A stretch of DNA of 64,000 nt from an uncultured Bacteroidota bacterium (GCA_902594745.1 CACJNF010000004.1:1-64000); one strand, 5' to 3'; numbered from the stretch's first letter, positions 36,793 through 46,484 are shown. The notes: a model not told the origin generated them from the sequence alone. Numbers and translations are program-made.

Positions 36793-37455
36793 ATGCAAAG
36801 CGCTAAGACTATATTAGTTTTCTCATCATTATTGCTATTAATATCATGTTCAAAAGATGATTATGGACCTAGAGAAGTCACACAAGGATCATCAATTTCA
36901 TATAATCCAACGACATCTAGTTACGGTAATTCATCTTCAACAACATCTCCTGCTTCAAGCTCTACTTCAACTTCGACTCCTGCTTCAAGCTCTAATGAAA
37001 CAAGCTCTACCGAATCAAGATCTACCGAAACAAGCTCTACTGAATCAAGCTCTACCGAAACAAGCTCTACTGAATCAAGCTCTACTGAATCAAGCTCTAC
37101 TGAAACAAGCTCTACTGAATCAAGCTCTACTTACTCTATCTCAGTTTCAGCACAAAGCTCTTCAAATTATATATTATCAGGTACAGATTTAAATGGAGCT
37201 GTGAATGGAAATGATCCAAATATAACAATTAACAAAGGAGATACAATTAACTTTAATGTTGCTGCTAGTGGTCATCCCTTTTTCTTGATAAAAAACTCTA
37301 ACGGAGGGTTTGGGGCAGATAACTTAATTGAAGGTGTCTCAAATAATGGTGCTGAAAATGCCACTATAAGCTGGACTTCTCTAGAAAGTGGGACATACTA
37401 TTACATCTGTGAATACCATCCAAGTATGATTGGTATAATTACAGTTAACGAATAG
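36793..37455 (+). CDS. cupredoxin (plastocyanin-like) lipoprotein with Ser/Thr/Glu-rich repeat linker
   Basis: Lipobox LISCSKD; C-terminal INKGDTINFNVAASGHPFFLIK...GTYYYICEYHPSMIGIITV (His...Cys..His...Met). Confidence 0.88.
   Translation: MQSAKTILVFSSLLLLISCSKDDYGPREVTQGSSISYNPTTSSYGNSSSTTSPASSSTSTSTPASSSNETSSTESRSTETSSTESSSTETSSTESSSTESSSTETSSTESSSTYSISVSAQSSSNYILSGTDLNGAVNGNDPNITINKGDTINFNVAASGHPFFLIKNSNGGFGADNLIEGVSNNGAENATISWTSLESGTYYYICEYHPSMIGIITVNE
36997..37131 (+). repeat. 9 x 15-bp in-frame tandem repeat (ga[at][at]caag[ca]tctac[ct]) encoding E[T/S][S/R]ST
   Basis: Direct count in sequence. Confidence 0.95.
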
Positions 37456-37460
37456 ATAAT

Positions 37461-37913
37461 TTATCTAAAATTGATGAGCTTTGTCTCAGATGGAAGATAA
37501 AGTGGATGCTTTGGAGATCCATTAAGGTTTTTTCCAAAACATTTAGGGTTTAAAACTAGTTCTTTTAAAAGTTGAGGTTCTTCAATATTATCTCCCCATG
37601 CATAAACTATTTGATCAACCTTATTAATTAATTTTAATAGCTTTTCAAAGTTTTTAACTGATATCCCTTTAGACTTATCAATCTCTTTTGGGTTTGGTGT
37701 AATTGTAGTAAAAATATTACCTACTAAGAACCCGCCATAATTATATTTTTTTGTAAAACTTATAAGTCTTCGAATTGTTGGATCATCATTTTTATCATCA
37801 GCCAAAGATGGGTTAAGCATTATATATAAAATTTTATTTTTGGATTTATCCCATTCTCTCTTGAGTGAATATCTTTCTTTTTTATCAATGCTAAACTCAG
37901 CTCTTCGAATCAT
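37461..37913 (-). CDS. DUF1643 family protein
   Basis: ILYIMLNPSLADDKNDDPTIRRLISFTKKYNYGGFLVGNIF. Confidence 0.88.
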   Translation of the reverse strand: MIRRAEFSIDKKERYSLKREWDKSKNKILYIMLNPSLADDKNDDPTIRRLISFTKKYNYGGFLVGNIFTTITPNPKEIDKSKGISVKNFEKLLKLINKVDQIVYAWGDNIEEPQLLKELVLNPKCFGKNLNGSPKHPLYLPSETKLINFR

Positions 37914-38485
37914 TTTTTACAATCTCTTCTTAAATCTTTTTCAACTACTCTAAGATATTTCATTCTTTTCTTTTCTGATACAAATGGTACTGACCAGAAT
38001 TGCTTAGTATTACTCCAATTACCGCCCCAACCAAATACAAAAGTAAATACTCCAAGTACCAGCCTAAGTTTAACTGAGTTTAGATATATAGTTTTAACTG
38101 GAAGAGAGGGAGCACCATGAGTAAGATAACATCTTATTTTTTTCTTTTTAAGAAATGATCTGGGATAGGCATATGTCTTAGTGATATTTACAAACTCATA
38201 TGCAAAACCAGGTGTAAACACTTCATCAAAAAATGTTTCCATCTTTGGAGTTAGTCTAAACCACCAAACTGGAGAAATAAAGTATATCCTATCTGACCAA
38301 GTTACAAGGTCCTTATATTTTTCAATTAATTCTTTTTTATCTCTATGAAGTTTATCTTCATATAAATCAACAGTCTTAACTTTTTGATTTGGATGGTCAT
38401 CAAGAATCTTTGATATAGTTTTAAAGATTCCATTGTGGCAAAAAGAATTTTTATCTGGATGCCCAATTATTACTAAATTATTCAA
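37910..38485 (-). CDS. NAD(P)H dehydrogenase (quinone)-like flavodoxin-fold protein
   Basis: VIIGHPDKNSFCHNGIF, DRIYFISPVWWFRLTPKMETFFDEVFTPGFAYEF. Confidence 0.9.
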   Translation of the reverse strand: MNNLVIIGHPDKNSFCHNGIFKTISKILDDHPNQKVKTVDLYEDKLHRDKKELIEKYKDLVTWSDRIYFISPVWWFRLTPKMETFFDEVFTPGFAYEFVNITKTYAYPRSFLKKKKIRCYLTHGAPSLPVKTIYLNSVKLRLVLGVFTFVFGWGGNWSNTKQFWSVPFVSEKKRMKYLRVVEKDLRRDCKK

Positions 38486-38540
38486 TGGTAGAAATTAAAA
38501 TTAGTAAGCAAAATTAAATAAATTTGTCCATACTTATATT

Positions 38541-39500
38541 ATGAAAGACTTAATAATTATCGGTGCTGGACCAATTGGTCTAGCTTGTGGAATCGAAGCA
38601 AAAAAAAATAATTTAGATTATATAATAATTGATAAAGGAATGCTTGTTAATTCAATTTATAACTATCCTATCAATACCACTTTTTTTTCTACTTCCGATA
38701 AACTAGAGATTGGAGATATTCCATTTATCTCACATAATGTTAAGCCCACAAGAACTGAAGCGTTAGAATATTATAGAAGAGTTTGTGATTCATGGAGTCT
38801 TAATCTTGATTTATACAACGAAGTATTAGATATAAAAAATAAAACTTCAAATTTTGAGTTAAATACTCAAAATGGAATTATTAAATCAAAGAGAATTATC
38901 ATATGTACTGGATTTTATGATATTCCATATCTATTAAATATTCCTGGGGAAGAGCTTAGTAAGGTACTACATTATTATAATGAATCTCATCCTTATTATA
39001 AAATGAATATTGCAATAGTTGGAGCTGGTAATTCAGCTGTTGATGTTGCTCTTGATACTTATAGAAAGGGTGCAAATAGTGTTACAATGATTATAAGGGA
39101 AAAAAAAATTGGGGAAAATATAAAATATTGGGTTAGACCTGATATAGTTAATCGAATTGAAAGTGGAGAGATAAAAGCACACTACGAATCTGAAATAAAA
39201 GAGATTAAAGAGAAGTCTATAATTATTAAATCACCTAAAGGCATAACTGAGATAGACAATGACTTTGTATTAGCTATGACAGGCTATCAACCTAATTACG
39301 AGATACTTCAAAAACTTGGAGTAAATATCAATGTTGATGAGTTTAAAACTCCAGAGTATAATGAAGATACTATGGAGACAAATGTAAATGGAGTCTATTT
39401 AGCAGGGGTAATTTGTGGTGGGCTTAAAACTAATAAATGGTTCATTGAAAATTCTCGTGACCACTCTGAAAAAATAATTTCTGATATAATTAAAAATTAG
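38541..39500 (+). CDS. ypdA: YpdA-family putative bacillithiol disulfide reductase
   Basis: IIGAGPIGLACGIEAKKN, NYPINTTFFSTSDKLEIGDIPF, AIVGAGNSAVDVALDTYRKG. Confidence 0.88.
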   Translation: MKDLIIIGAGPIGLACGIEAKKNNLDYIIIDKGMLVNSIYNYPINTTFFSTSDKLEIGDIPFISHNVKPTRTEALEYYRRVCDSWSLNLDLYNEVLDIKNKTSNFELNTQNGIIKSKRIIICTGFYDIPYLLNIPGEELSKVLHYYNESHPYYKMNIAIVGAGNSAVDVALDTYRKGANSVTMIIREKKIGENIKYWVRPDIVNRIESGEIKAHYESEIKEIKEKSIIIKSPKGITEIDNDFVLAMTGYQPNYEILQKLGVNINVDEFKTPEYNEDTMETNVNGVYLAGVICGGLKTNKWFIENSRDHSEKIISDIIKN

Positions 39501-40789
39501 TCTAAGTCTAGTTTATCAATTTTAATAATAGTATTAAGGAGAACATCAGTTGCTCTTTTAATCATATCAAAATCTGTATATTCTTTTGGATTATGACTTA
39601 TACCATCTTTACTTGGAGTAAATATCATTGCAGTAGGAGCAAAAATAGCCATATTTTGAGCATCATGACCAGCTCCACTTGGCATAAATAATGAACTATA
39701 TCCAAGATCATCTGATACCTCTCCTATAATTTTAGTTATTCTTGTATCCATTAAAGCTGGGTCTCCTGTTGCATCAATTGGACTAAATGAGAAGGTTGTT
39801 TTTGTATCCTCTTCAATATTTTTTGTATTCTCCAGAATTTTTTCATAAATCATAGAAATTTTTTTTGAGCTTAAATCCCTTAATTCTAGACTAAGCTTTA
39901 CAGTTCCTGGAATGACATTCGGAACACCTGGTTCAGCTGAAATTCTTCCTACAGTTCCAACTTGAGTTCCATCATAAGAGTTGACTGTTTCATTAACCAT
40001 TAGAACAAATTTTGCAGCAGCTATCATGGCATCTTGTCTTTGGTTCATAGGAGTGGTTCCCGCATGATTTGATAATCCATTCACAGTAACATCCCACCAT
40101 TTTAGTCCAACAATTCCCTCAACAATTCCTATATCAGTGTTACTTCCATATAAGTTATTTCCTTGCTCAATATGAATTTCAAGAAATGCATGAATATCAC
40201 CGTTATCTCTTTTAACTTCAAAAATTCTTTCAGTATTTCCTCCTATTCTGTTAACTCCTTCTCCGTTTGTAAAACCTGATGCTGTAACTACTTTCAAGGT
40301 ATTCTCATCAATTTTACCTGCTAAAGCTCTACTTCCAAATACTCCACCCTCTTCATTTGAAAAAACTATTAACTCAAGTGGGTGATCCAATATTATTTTA
40401 TCAGAATCAATTTTTTGGAGTACTTCAATTGCTGATATAACTCCAACAGGACCATCATAATGTCCCCCATTTGGAACAGCATCAATATGAGAACCGAATG
40501 AGATAGGCTTAAGATTACTACTGTAAGGATTATATTTTGCTATAAGATTGCCTGCAAAATCTGTATAAACTATAGCGCCTATTTTTTCTAATTTTTCAGA
40601 GATATATACTCTTGCATTAATGTCAAAGTCGCTGAATGCTACCCTATCATTTCCTTGATTTTCATTGACTCCAAATTTTTTTAAATTTTCAAATAAGTCT
40701 ATAATTCTATCTTTATCTACTTCATAATTTTGTGCAGTTAAGAAGTTAATAGTAAGTAAATAAATTAATAAATATTTTTTCATAATCAT
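39497..40789 (-). CDS. secreted M20/N-carbamoyl-amino-acid hydrolase (allantoate amidohydrolase-like)
   Basis: Signal peptide; FGSHIDAVPNGGHYDGPVGV, VFSNEEGGVFGSRAL, GLSNHAGTTPMNQRQDAM, GAGHDAQNMA. Confidence 0.9.
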   Translation of the reverse strand: MIMKKYLLIYLLTINFLTAQNYEVDKDRIIDLFENLKKFGVNENQGNDRVAFSDFDINARVYISEKLEKIGAIVYTDFAGNLIAKYNPYSSNLKPISFGSHIDAVPNGGHYDGPVGVISAIEVLQKIDSDKIILDHPLELIVFSNEEGGVFGSRALAGKIDENTLKVVTASGFTNGEGVNRIGGNTERIFEVKRDNGDIHAFLEIHIEQGNNLYGSNTDIGIVEGIVGLKWWDVTVNGLSNHAGTTPMNQRQDAMIAAAKFVLMVNETVNSYDGTQVGTVGRISAEPGVPNVIPGTVKLSLELRDLSSKKISMIYEKILENTKNIEEDTKTTFSFSPIDATGDPALMDTRITKIIGEVSDDLGYSSLFMPSGAGHDAQNMAIFAPTAMIFTPSKDGISHNPKEYTDFDMIKRATDVLLNTIIKIDKLDLD

Positions 40790-41871
40790 GAGTTATATGA
40801 GTTTGATAATAAAGTGTGAAAATGATGAACTCCTTTTTCTTTAGAAGGGGAGAACCTACCAGCTTTATAAAATTTTGAGTTAATACCTTTTTGAACACCC
40901 TCTACAACAAATTCATCTTCTCTTTCAACCTTGTCTAACGAAGCACCTGCTCCCAAATCTAGTTTTGATTCATCATATACATATGATAAAAATTGAACTT
41001 TTGTTTTTTTAATATTAATGGGTTTTACAATATTAATTGATAAACCCCATGGATAAAAATTAAGCATAATATTAGGATATAGCCAGTAATAGTATGCTGC
41101 AACATTTTTTCCAAAGTCAATATGTGATTTAGGAATTTCAAAAATTTCTTCTCCTTTCTTAGCATAGCCGACTTGTAAATTATAATTATCATAAATTTCT
41201 GTATCATAATCTCCATAATCAAGTACACTATTTAAGTCATTATGCACAAATGGGATATGAAATCCTTCCAGATAATTATCACAATAAAGTGCCCAGTGAG
41301 AATTAACAATATAATCTTTAGATAAGTCTCCTCTATATTGAAGATTATCAAGGGGTATGAAGCTTACTCTAAGCGAGATTTCATCAAATATCTTTTGAAT
41401 ATCATATTTAGGTTCTAGACCCACAAAAAGAAATGGACCAAAATTACTTATGGAGAATTCCTTTAAATTATCATTGTCCCGCGGGAAATTTTTAGCATCC
41501 TCAAACTCAGGCATAGATTTAAATTTTCCATTTAAATGAAATTTTCTACCATGATACATACATCTTAAGTCAGTCAAATTGCATCGATCGTTTACTATTA
41601 TATTTGCTCTGTGTGTGCAAACATTAGTTAAACATTTAAAATTTTGCTTTTCATCTTTTATTAGAATTAATGGTTCCTCTATATAATCTTTCATAAATTC
41701 AAACGGATATACATTTGAATTGACTGGCAAAACAGATTTATGCTCAATAAATTGCCATGATTTGTAGAAAACTTTTTCTTTTAGTTCCCCAAATACTTTG
41801 TTTGATTTGTAAAAATCTGAAGGAAGAGTTTCTGCAACTTTGATGTTTTTATCTACATTAATTCTGTTCAT
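40786..41871 (-). CDS. Rieske non-heme iron oxygenase alpha subunit
   Basis: CTNVCTHRANIIV...CMYHGRKFHLNGKF; catalytic DNYLEGFHIPFVH. Confidence 0.92.
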   Translation of the reverse strand: MNRINVDKNIKVAETLPSDFYKSNKVFGELKEKVFYKSWQFIEHKSVLPVNSNVYPFEFMKDYIEEPLILIKDEKQNFKCLTNVCTHRANIIVNDRCNLTDLRCMYHGRKFHLNGKFKSMPEFEDAKNFPRDNDNLKEFSISNFGPFLFVGLEPKYDIQKIFDEISLRVSFIPLDNLQYRGDLSKDYIVNSHWALYCDNYLEGFHIPFVHNDLNSVLDYGDYDTEIYDNYNLQVGYAKKGEEIFEIPKSHIDFGKNVAAYYYWLYPNIMLNFYPWGLSINIVKPINIKKTKVQFLSYVYDESKLDLGAGASLDKVEREDEFVVEGVQKGINSKFYKAGRFSPSKEKGVHHFHTLLSNSYNS

Positions 41872-41951
41872 TTATATATAGTTAAAAGAATACTAAAATC
41901 TTTAATATGTAGTTTTTTCCTAAATATACACATTAGATTTGCCGATATATT

Positions 41952-42482
41952 ATGGAAAGAAGAAAATTTTTAAAGAATACATGCCCAACAATAACTTTCG
42001 CTTTTTTTGGGCTTTCCTATATTCAAGCATGTTCAAAGTCTGATGATGAGTCATCTTCATATAGCTCTAATAATTCAAACATCGTCCCTGATGATATTAG
42101 TAGCGGTAATGCAAGTGGAGGTGGTACTCAAACTAGCAGTGGAATTGTATCAAGTGGAAACAATATAACAATAGATCTAACAAACTCAAATTTTAGCAGC
42201 CTTTCTAACCCTGGTGATTTTATAAATCTAACATCAGTAGGTGTCTTACTATTAAAAATATCAAGTTCAGAATTTAGAGCCTTCGATAACTGTTGTCCTC
42301 ATAGTGGAACCAAAAATGATTGGTCATATTCAAACCAAGAGTTTACATGTGGGTCTCATGGCAACAAGTTTGGTATCGATGGAAATAATATTGTAAATTG
42401 TGGTTCAGCTGCAACATCAGGAGATTTGAAAACGTATTCAACCTCTCTTGCTGGAGACAGCTTAACTATAACTACAAGTTAA
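41952..42482 (+). CDS. exported Rieske [2Fe-2S] protein with Ser-rich linker
   Basis: MERRKFLKNTCPT signal; FDNCCPHSGTKNDWSYSNQEFTCGSHGNKFGIDG. Confidence 0.88.
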   Translation: MERRKFLKNTCPTITFAFFGLSYIQACSKSDDESSSYSSNNSNIVPDDISSGNASGGGTQTSSGIVSSGNNITIDLTNSNFSSLSNPGDFINLTSVGVLLLKISSSEFRAFDNCCPHSGTKNDWSYSNQEFTCGSHGNKFGIDGNNIVNCGSAATSGDLKTYSTSLAGDSLTITTS

Positions 42483-43118
42483 ATGCTTCAAATTAAGAAG
42501 AAAATTTTATTCGGGCTATTGGCTTTAATCCTAAGTGTTAATTGCTTTGCTCAAGATTTTACTGAAGAATTTGAGAATCTTATAAATACAGAGAAACCGA
42601 GTCTCCTGCCTGAAAAAATGATTTTTACTCAGAAAATCCTTTGGGGTGAAAAGGGTTTATTTAGAAAGACTGGTATTTCAAATCTTACTGTAGAAAATAG
42701 AGAAAAGGAACTTATAGTTAGAGAAAAAATGCTAAAAGCACACCAGATCATAGGTTACATTACTTTTGCTGGTATGATTTATCAAGGTATACTTGGAGGT
42801 AAACTTTATAATGGTGATTATAGCGTTTATAATCAACACAAAACCCTTGGTAAAATTGTAACTGCATCATATTTCACTGGAGCTGGATTATCTCTATTTA
42901 CTCCTCCTCCACTCGTAAGTAGAGATAAGGAAGGATTAAATAATATTAGGCTTCATAAAATTTTAGCAAATGTTCATGTACCAGCTATGATAGTAACTAA
43001 TATATACTCAGATAAACAACATGAAGCAGATAAGTATCGAGAAATTCATAAAACAGCAGCATATACTGCAGTAGCAAGCTATACTCTTGCCATGATTACA
43101 ATTATACTTGATTTTTAA
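42483..43118 (+). CDS. cytochrome b561-like membrane protein with signal peptide
   Basis: LKAHQIIGYITFAGMIYQGILGGKL..YNQHKTLGKIVTASYFTGAGLSLFTPPP..RLHKILANVHVPAMIV..REIHKTAAYTA; recurrent TM-associated His. Confidence 0.55.
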   Translation: MLQIKKKILFGLLALILSVNCFAQDFTEEFENLINTEKPSLLPEKMIFTQKILWGEKGLFRKTGISNLTVENREKELIVREKMLKAHQIIGYITFAGMIYQGILGGKLYNGDYSVYNQHKTLGKIVTASYFTGAGLSLFTPPPLVSRDKEGLNNIRLHKILANVHVPAMIVTNIYSDKQHEADKYREIHKTAAYTAVASYTLAMITIILDF

Positions 43119-43642
43119 TGAAAAAATTAGTTTTCATATTTGTTCTTTCTTTAAACATTTTATCTTCTCAAGAAATTCTAAGAATTGACAATTCAATTTC
43201 ATCAATTAGTTATTCTGGCACACACTTTCTCCATAATTGGGATGCAACAAATGAGAATATTTCTGGTTTAATTGAACTTAACGATAATCAAATTTCAAAA
43301 ATTGGAGTTATAGCTAAAGTAAAAGATTTTAAAAGTGGGAATTCAAGCCTTGATAGTAATTCTTTCAGAGTTTTAGATGCACTAAGAATTCCCAATATAG
43401 TTTTCAGGTCCTTGGAAATAATTGACTCATTAAATGTAGTTAATGTGTCAGGTACTATTTCTTTTCATGGCATTGAAAAAGATTTAAATGTTCTCTTAGA
43501 TAAATCAGCTGAAAATGATAATATTACATTAACAGGTAAGTTCACTATTAACCTTTCAGACTTTAATGTTGAACGACCTTCTCTTTTGCTCCAAAAAATA
43601 AATAATGAAATTGAGGTTCAGATTAACTTGATATTCAATTAA
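43118..43642 (+). CDS. YceI-like family protein
   Basis: ISSISYSGTHFLHNWDATNENISGLIEL, LRIPNIVFRS, VSGTISFHGIEKDL. Confidence 0.8.
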   Translation: MKKLVFIFVLSLNILSSQEILRIDNSISSISYSGTHFLHNWDATNENISGLIELNDNQISKIGVIAKVKDFKSGNSSLDSNSFRVLDALRIPNIVFRSLEIIDSLNVVNVSGTISFHGIEKDLNVLLDKSAENDNITLTGKFTINLSDFNVERPSLLLQKINNEIEVQINLIFN

Positions 43643-43679
43643 TTACTATATTTAGGTTTAACCTAAAATCAATTAACTA

Positions 43680-44192
43680 ATGAAAAAAATATTTTTAACA
43701 CTAATTTTAAGTTTTGCAATTATAGGTTGCGAAACTACTAATGAGGAAGCTAATTCAGATCTTCCTACTGTAATTGATGATACAGAATTAGTAGCAATTG
43801 CTGATGCTATGTATGAAGCAATGAACTCTGATGATGTTGACTCAGTTTTAAATTTTTATGCAGATGAAGCTTCATGGAGTTTTCCAAACGGAGTAAATGT
43901 TGAAGGTAAAGAGGCTATTGGCCAAATGCTTGCAACAACTACTTCAATATGGGATATTACAAGAGAAGAAGGAACAAATTATTTAGCACTTGAAGGTACG
44001 AATGAATCTGGAGAAGATTTTAAAGTTCTTCTTAGTTGGGGAGGTCAGACATTTTCAAATGATGATACTTCAATTACAGTTCCTTACCATAATATACTTT
44101 TCTTTACTGATGATAACAAGATAGGTTGGAATGCTGGTTTCTATGACAGAACTAAGTTTGTTGAGGCCTATGATGTAGATCCTATTAAGTAA
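43680..44192 (+). CDS. SnoaL/NTF2-like lipoprotein
   Basis: Lipobox IIGCETT; ADAMYEAMNSDDVDSVLNFYADEASWSFPNG. Confidence 0.78.
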   Translation: MKKIFLTLILSFAIIGCETTNEEANSDLPTVIDDTELVAIADAMYEAMNSDDVDSVLNFYADEASWSFPNGVNVEGKEAIGQMLATTTSIWDITREEGTNYLALEGTNESGEDFKVLLSWGGQTFSNDDTSITVPYHNILFFTDDNKIGWNAGFYDRTKFVEAYDVDPIK

Positions 44193-44211
44193 ATTAAATT
44201 ATTTAAATTAT

Positions 44212-44238
44212 AAAACCCCTGTTTTACAGGGGTTTTTT
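44212..44238 (+). terminator. rho-independent terminator
   Basis: aaacccctgttttacaggggttttttt. Confidence 0.8.
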
Positions 44239-44243
44239 TATTT

Positions 44244-44783
44244 TTGAGAATAACAAAATACTTTATAATGAAAAAATTACTACTAATTACAATAATACTA
44301 TTTGTTTCGTGTGAGGCTCCAGTAGCTAACGATGCAAATTCTGAAACATTTGAAAAAAATGTTCAAACAATTAAAAATACTTGGGTTGCAGGTTACATGG
44401 AAGGTAACCCTGATAAAGTTATATCCATGATGGCTGACTCAATTAAATGGAATGGACCAGATGGGTCTACGGTTGGTATTGACGTACTTAAAGAAAGTGT
44501 TCAATTCTGGATCGAAAATTTTGAGGATGTTTCATTTGAAGAAGGCTCAGGACTGCCTGGAACAGATGTTGGTTATTGGGGAGGTAACACCTATCCTATT
44601 TCACAAGCTATGTCAGGGCCAAATAATATCAGAATGTATGGTACATGGAGTATGAAAAACTCAAATACTGGTAAAACAGCTAAAGTTAAAAGTTACGCTG
44701 TATTAACTTTCAATGAAGATGGAAAAGTAATAGAAGCTACAGAATTCGGTAGTTATAATAGTGTATTAGAGACATTTGAATAA
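44244..44783 (+). CDS. SnoaL/NTF2-like lipoprotein (start likely 44268)
   Basis: MKKLLLITIILFVSCEAP; TWVAGYMEGNPDKVISMMADSIKWNGPDG. Confidence 0.78.
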   Translation: MRITKYFIMKKLLLITIILFVSCEAPVANDANSETFEKNVQTIKNTWVAGYMEGNPDKVISMMADSIKWNGPDGSTVGIDVLKESVQFWIENFEDVSFEEGSGLPGTDVGYWGGNTYPISQAMSGPNNIRMYGTWSMKNSNTGKTAKVKSYAVLTFNEDGKVIEATEFGSYNSVLETFE

Positions 44784-44885
44784 AAATGTTAATAATTATT
44801 AATAACCATAATATCCAAATTTGAAAAATCTTAATAGATTTACTTGTTGGCTTCGGCGAACATAAATTGGTTTATGGTTAATTAA

Positions 44886-44920
44886 AAACCCTCAAGAGCT
44901 TTCTTGAGGGTTTTTTTATT
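44886..44920 (+). terminator. rho-independent terminator
   Basis: aaccctcaagagctttcttgagggtttttttatt. Confidence 0.75.
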
Positions 44921-45038
44921 TTGTCATAGGATGACACGTCTAAGACTATTAACCAATTATTTAGACATAGTCAATTTATTAATTAATTATAGTCTTAATT
45001 AATTATAGACATAATAGTTATCTACAAATTTTCAACAA

Positions 45039-45539
45039 TTAATCTTGTTGAACATTTCTTATATAATATTGGTTAAGTGTTATAATCTTACCGTCAACTA
45101 TATAATAACTCTCATGTTGATAATCAATTCTCTCATCTGAATCATTAGTCCCTGGATAAGTAACAGAGAAACCTGCTTGAACATGTTCACCACCAACTTC
45201 AGGATCAAGATCTACAGAAAAAGCATAGTCGTATGACCAAGTTACATTTGAACCATCACTTAAAGACTCGATAAAAGAATCAAATGAATTAGTATAAGTA
45301 CCATTAGGTCTTAGGACTTTTACACTATCTGCAAAAAACTCCCTCATACCTTCATAGTCTTGGTTTTTCCATAAAGCATCAACTGAAGTAACAACATCTA
45401 TAGCTTCCTGAGTTCCAAGATGCCATTGAAGTTCTGAGTTATCACCAGTAACAAAACCTATATTTCTTTCTGGTGTATTTGTATCACAAGAACTCAACAA
45501 AAGAGTTATTGTGAACATAAGTAATATTGAATTTTTCAT
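45039..45539 (-). CDS. SnoaL/NTF2-like lipoprotein
   Basis: LLLSSCDTN; VTSVDALWKNQDYEGMREFFADSVKVLRPNG. Confidence 0.75.
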   Translation of the reverse strand: MKNSILLMFTITLLLSSCDTNTPERNIGFVTGDNSELQWHLGTQEAIDVVTSVDALWKNQDYEGMREFFADSVKVLRPNGTYTNSFDSFIESLSDGSNVTWSYDYAFSVDLDPEVGGEHVQAGFSVTYPGTNDSDERIDYQHESYYIVDGKIITLNQYYIRNVQQD

Positions 45540-45718
45540 TGTAATTATTTAATTATCAAAGATATAACATAAACAGATATAAATAATGTATCTTTTTTAA
45601 CATGTATTAATTTTTAATAAAACTTAAATTATTTTTAATTTAATATCATACATATTATACATGTAAATATCATTTTTTTATATTAAATGCTATATATTAT
45701 TTATATATAATATTTATT

Positions 45719-45753
45719 AATATGTATTAATGATACATTAAATAATACATATT
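45719..45753. repeat. inverted repeat aatatgtatta/taatacatatt in extremely AT-rich intergenic DNA
   Basis: 11-bp perfect arms, 13-bp spacer, upstream of RidA gene. Confidence 0.5.
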
Positions 45754-45815
45754 TAGATTTATAATTAGCAATTGTAAAAAAAAAGTGGAACCTTTGCTTC
45801 TCAAAGTTTAAATCA

Positions 45816-46283
45816 ATGAAAAAAATTATTATTCTTCTTTTATTTTTCTTCACGTCATGCGTAAGCACAAAGACAAACAATACATACACTAATCTTGAAA
45901 CTAAAATAGATTACTATACTTCCGACAACACCAAGCAACTAGATTTTCCATTTTCTGATGCAACGATTGTCAATAATGTAATCTATGTAGCAGGACAAGT
46001 TGGTAATTTACCTGGCAATACAAAAGTTGTTCCTGGTGGGATCAAAGAAGAAACTAAACAAACCATGAAAAACATTGAGAGAATATTACTTGCGCTTGGA
46101 AGCTCGATGGATAAAGTTTTCAAATGCACTTGCATGCTTTCAGATATTTCAGAATGGGCAGCAATGAGTGAAGAGTACAAAAAATTCTTTACTGAAGATA
46201 AAAGACCATCTAGAAGTGCTTTTGCAGGGTCTGGGCTTGCTCTTGGAGCTAAGGTTGAAATTGAATGTTGGGCAATAAGATAA
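45816..46283 (+). CDS. RidA family protein, lipoprotein form
   Basis: Lipobox FFTSCVS; FPFSDATIVNNVIYVAGQVG, MKNIERILLALGSSMDKVFKCTCML, RPSRSAFAGSGLALGAKVEIECWAIR. Confidence 0.9.
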   Translation: MKKIIILLLFFFTSCVSTKTNNTYTNLETKIDYYTSDNTKQLDFPFSDATIVNNVIYVAGQVGNLPGNTKVVPGGIKEETKQTMKNIERILLALGSSMDKVFKCTCMLSDISEWAAMSEEYKKFFTEDKRPSRSAFAGSGLALGAKVEIECWAIR

Positions 46284-46484
46284 TTATCTTCTTTGCTTAA
46301 TAACGGATTCTGAAATTAATTCAGCAAGAAGTTCATCAGCTTTTTCATCGGCTTCAGATTTTTTCTTAACATCAAACTTGTTATACACAGACTTAAAATG
46401 TGTAGCAGTCCTTTTCGTTATTTTTTTTAATAAATAGGCTTCGTGGACTCTTCTAAGAAAGATACTTTTTGAATTAATTGTCAT
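46284..46484 (-). CDS. hypothetical 66-aa charged protein
   Basis: ORF track; no family recognised. Confidence 0.45.
   Translation of the reverse strand: MTINSKSIFLRRVHEAYLLKKITKRTATHFKSVYNKFDVKKKSEADEKADELLAELISESVIKQRR

Noticed and set aside
36857-37192. 111-aa ORF rich in LLNQALPKQ repeats
   Set aside because: Alternate-frame readthrough of the 15-bp tandem repeat in the cupredoxin gene.
45540-45815. Chromosomal replication origin
   Set aside because: AT-rich and with an inverted repeat, but no DnaA-box cluster seen and no dnaA/dnaN/gidA neighbors.
46284-46484. Ribosomal protein S20
   Set aside because: Small and basic, but the sequence lacks the S20 N-terminal signature; left as hypothetical.
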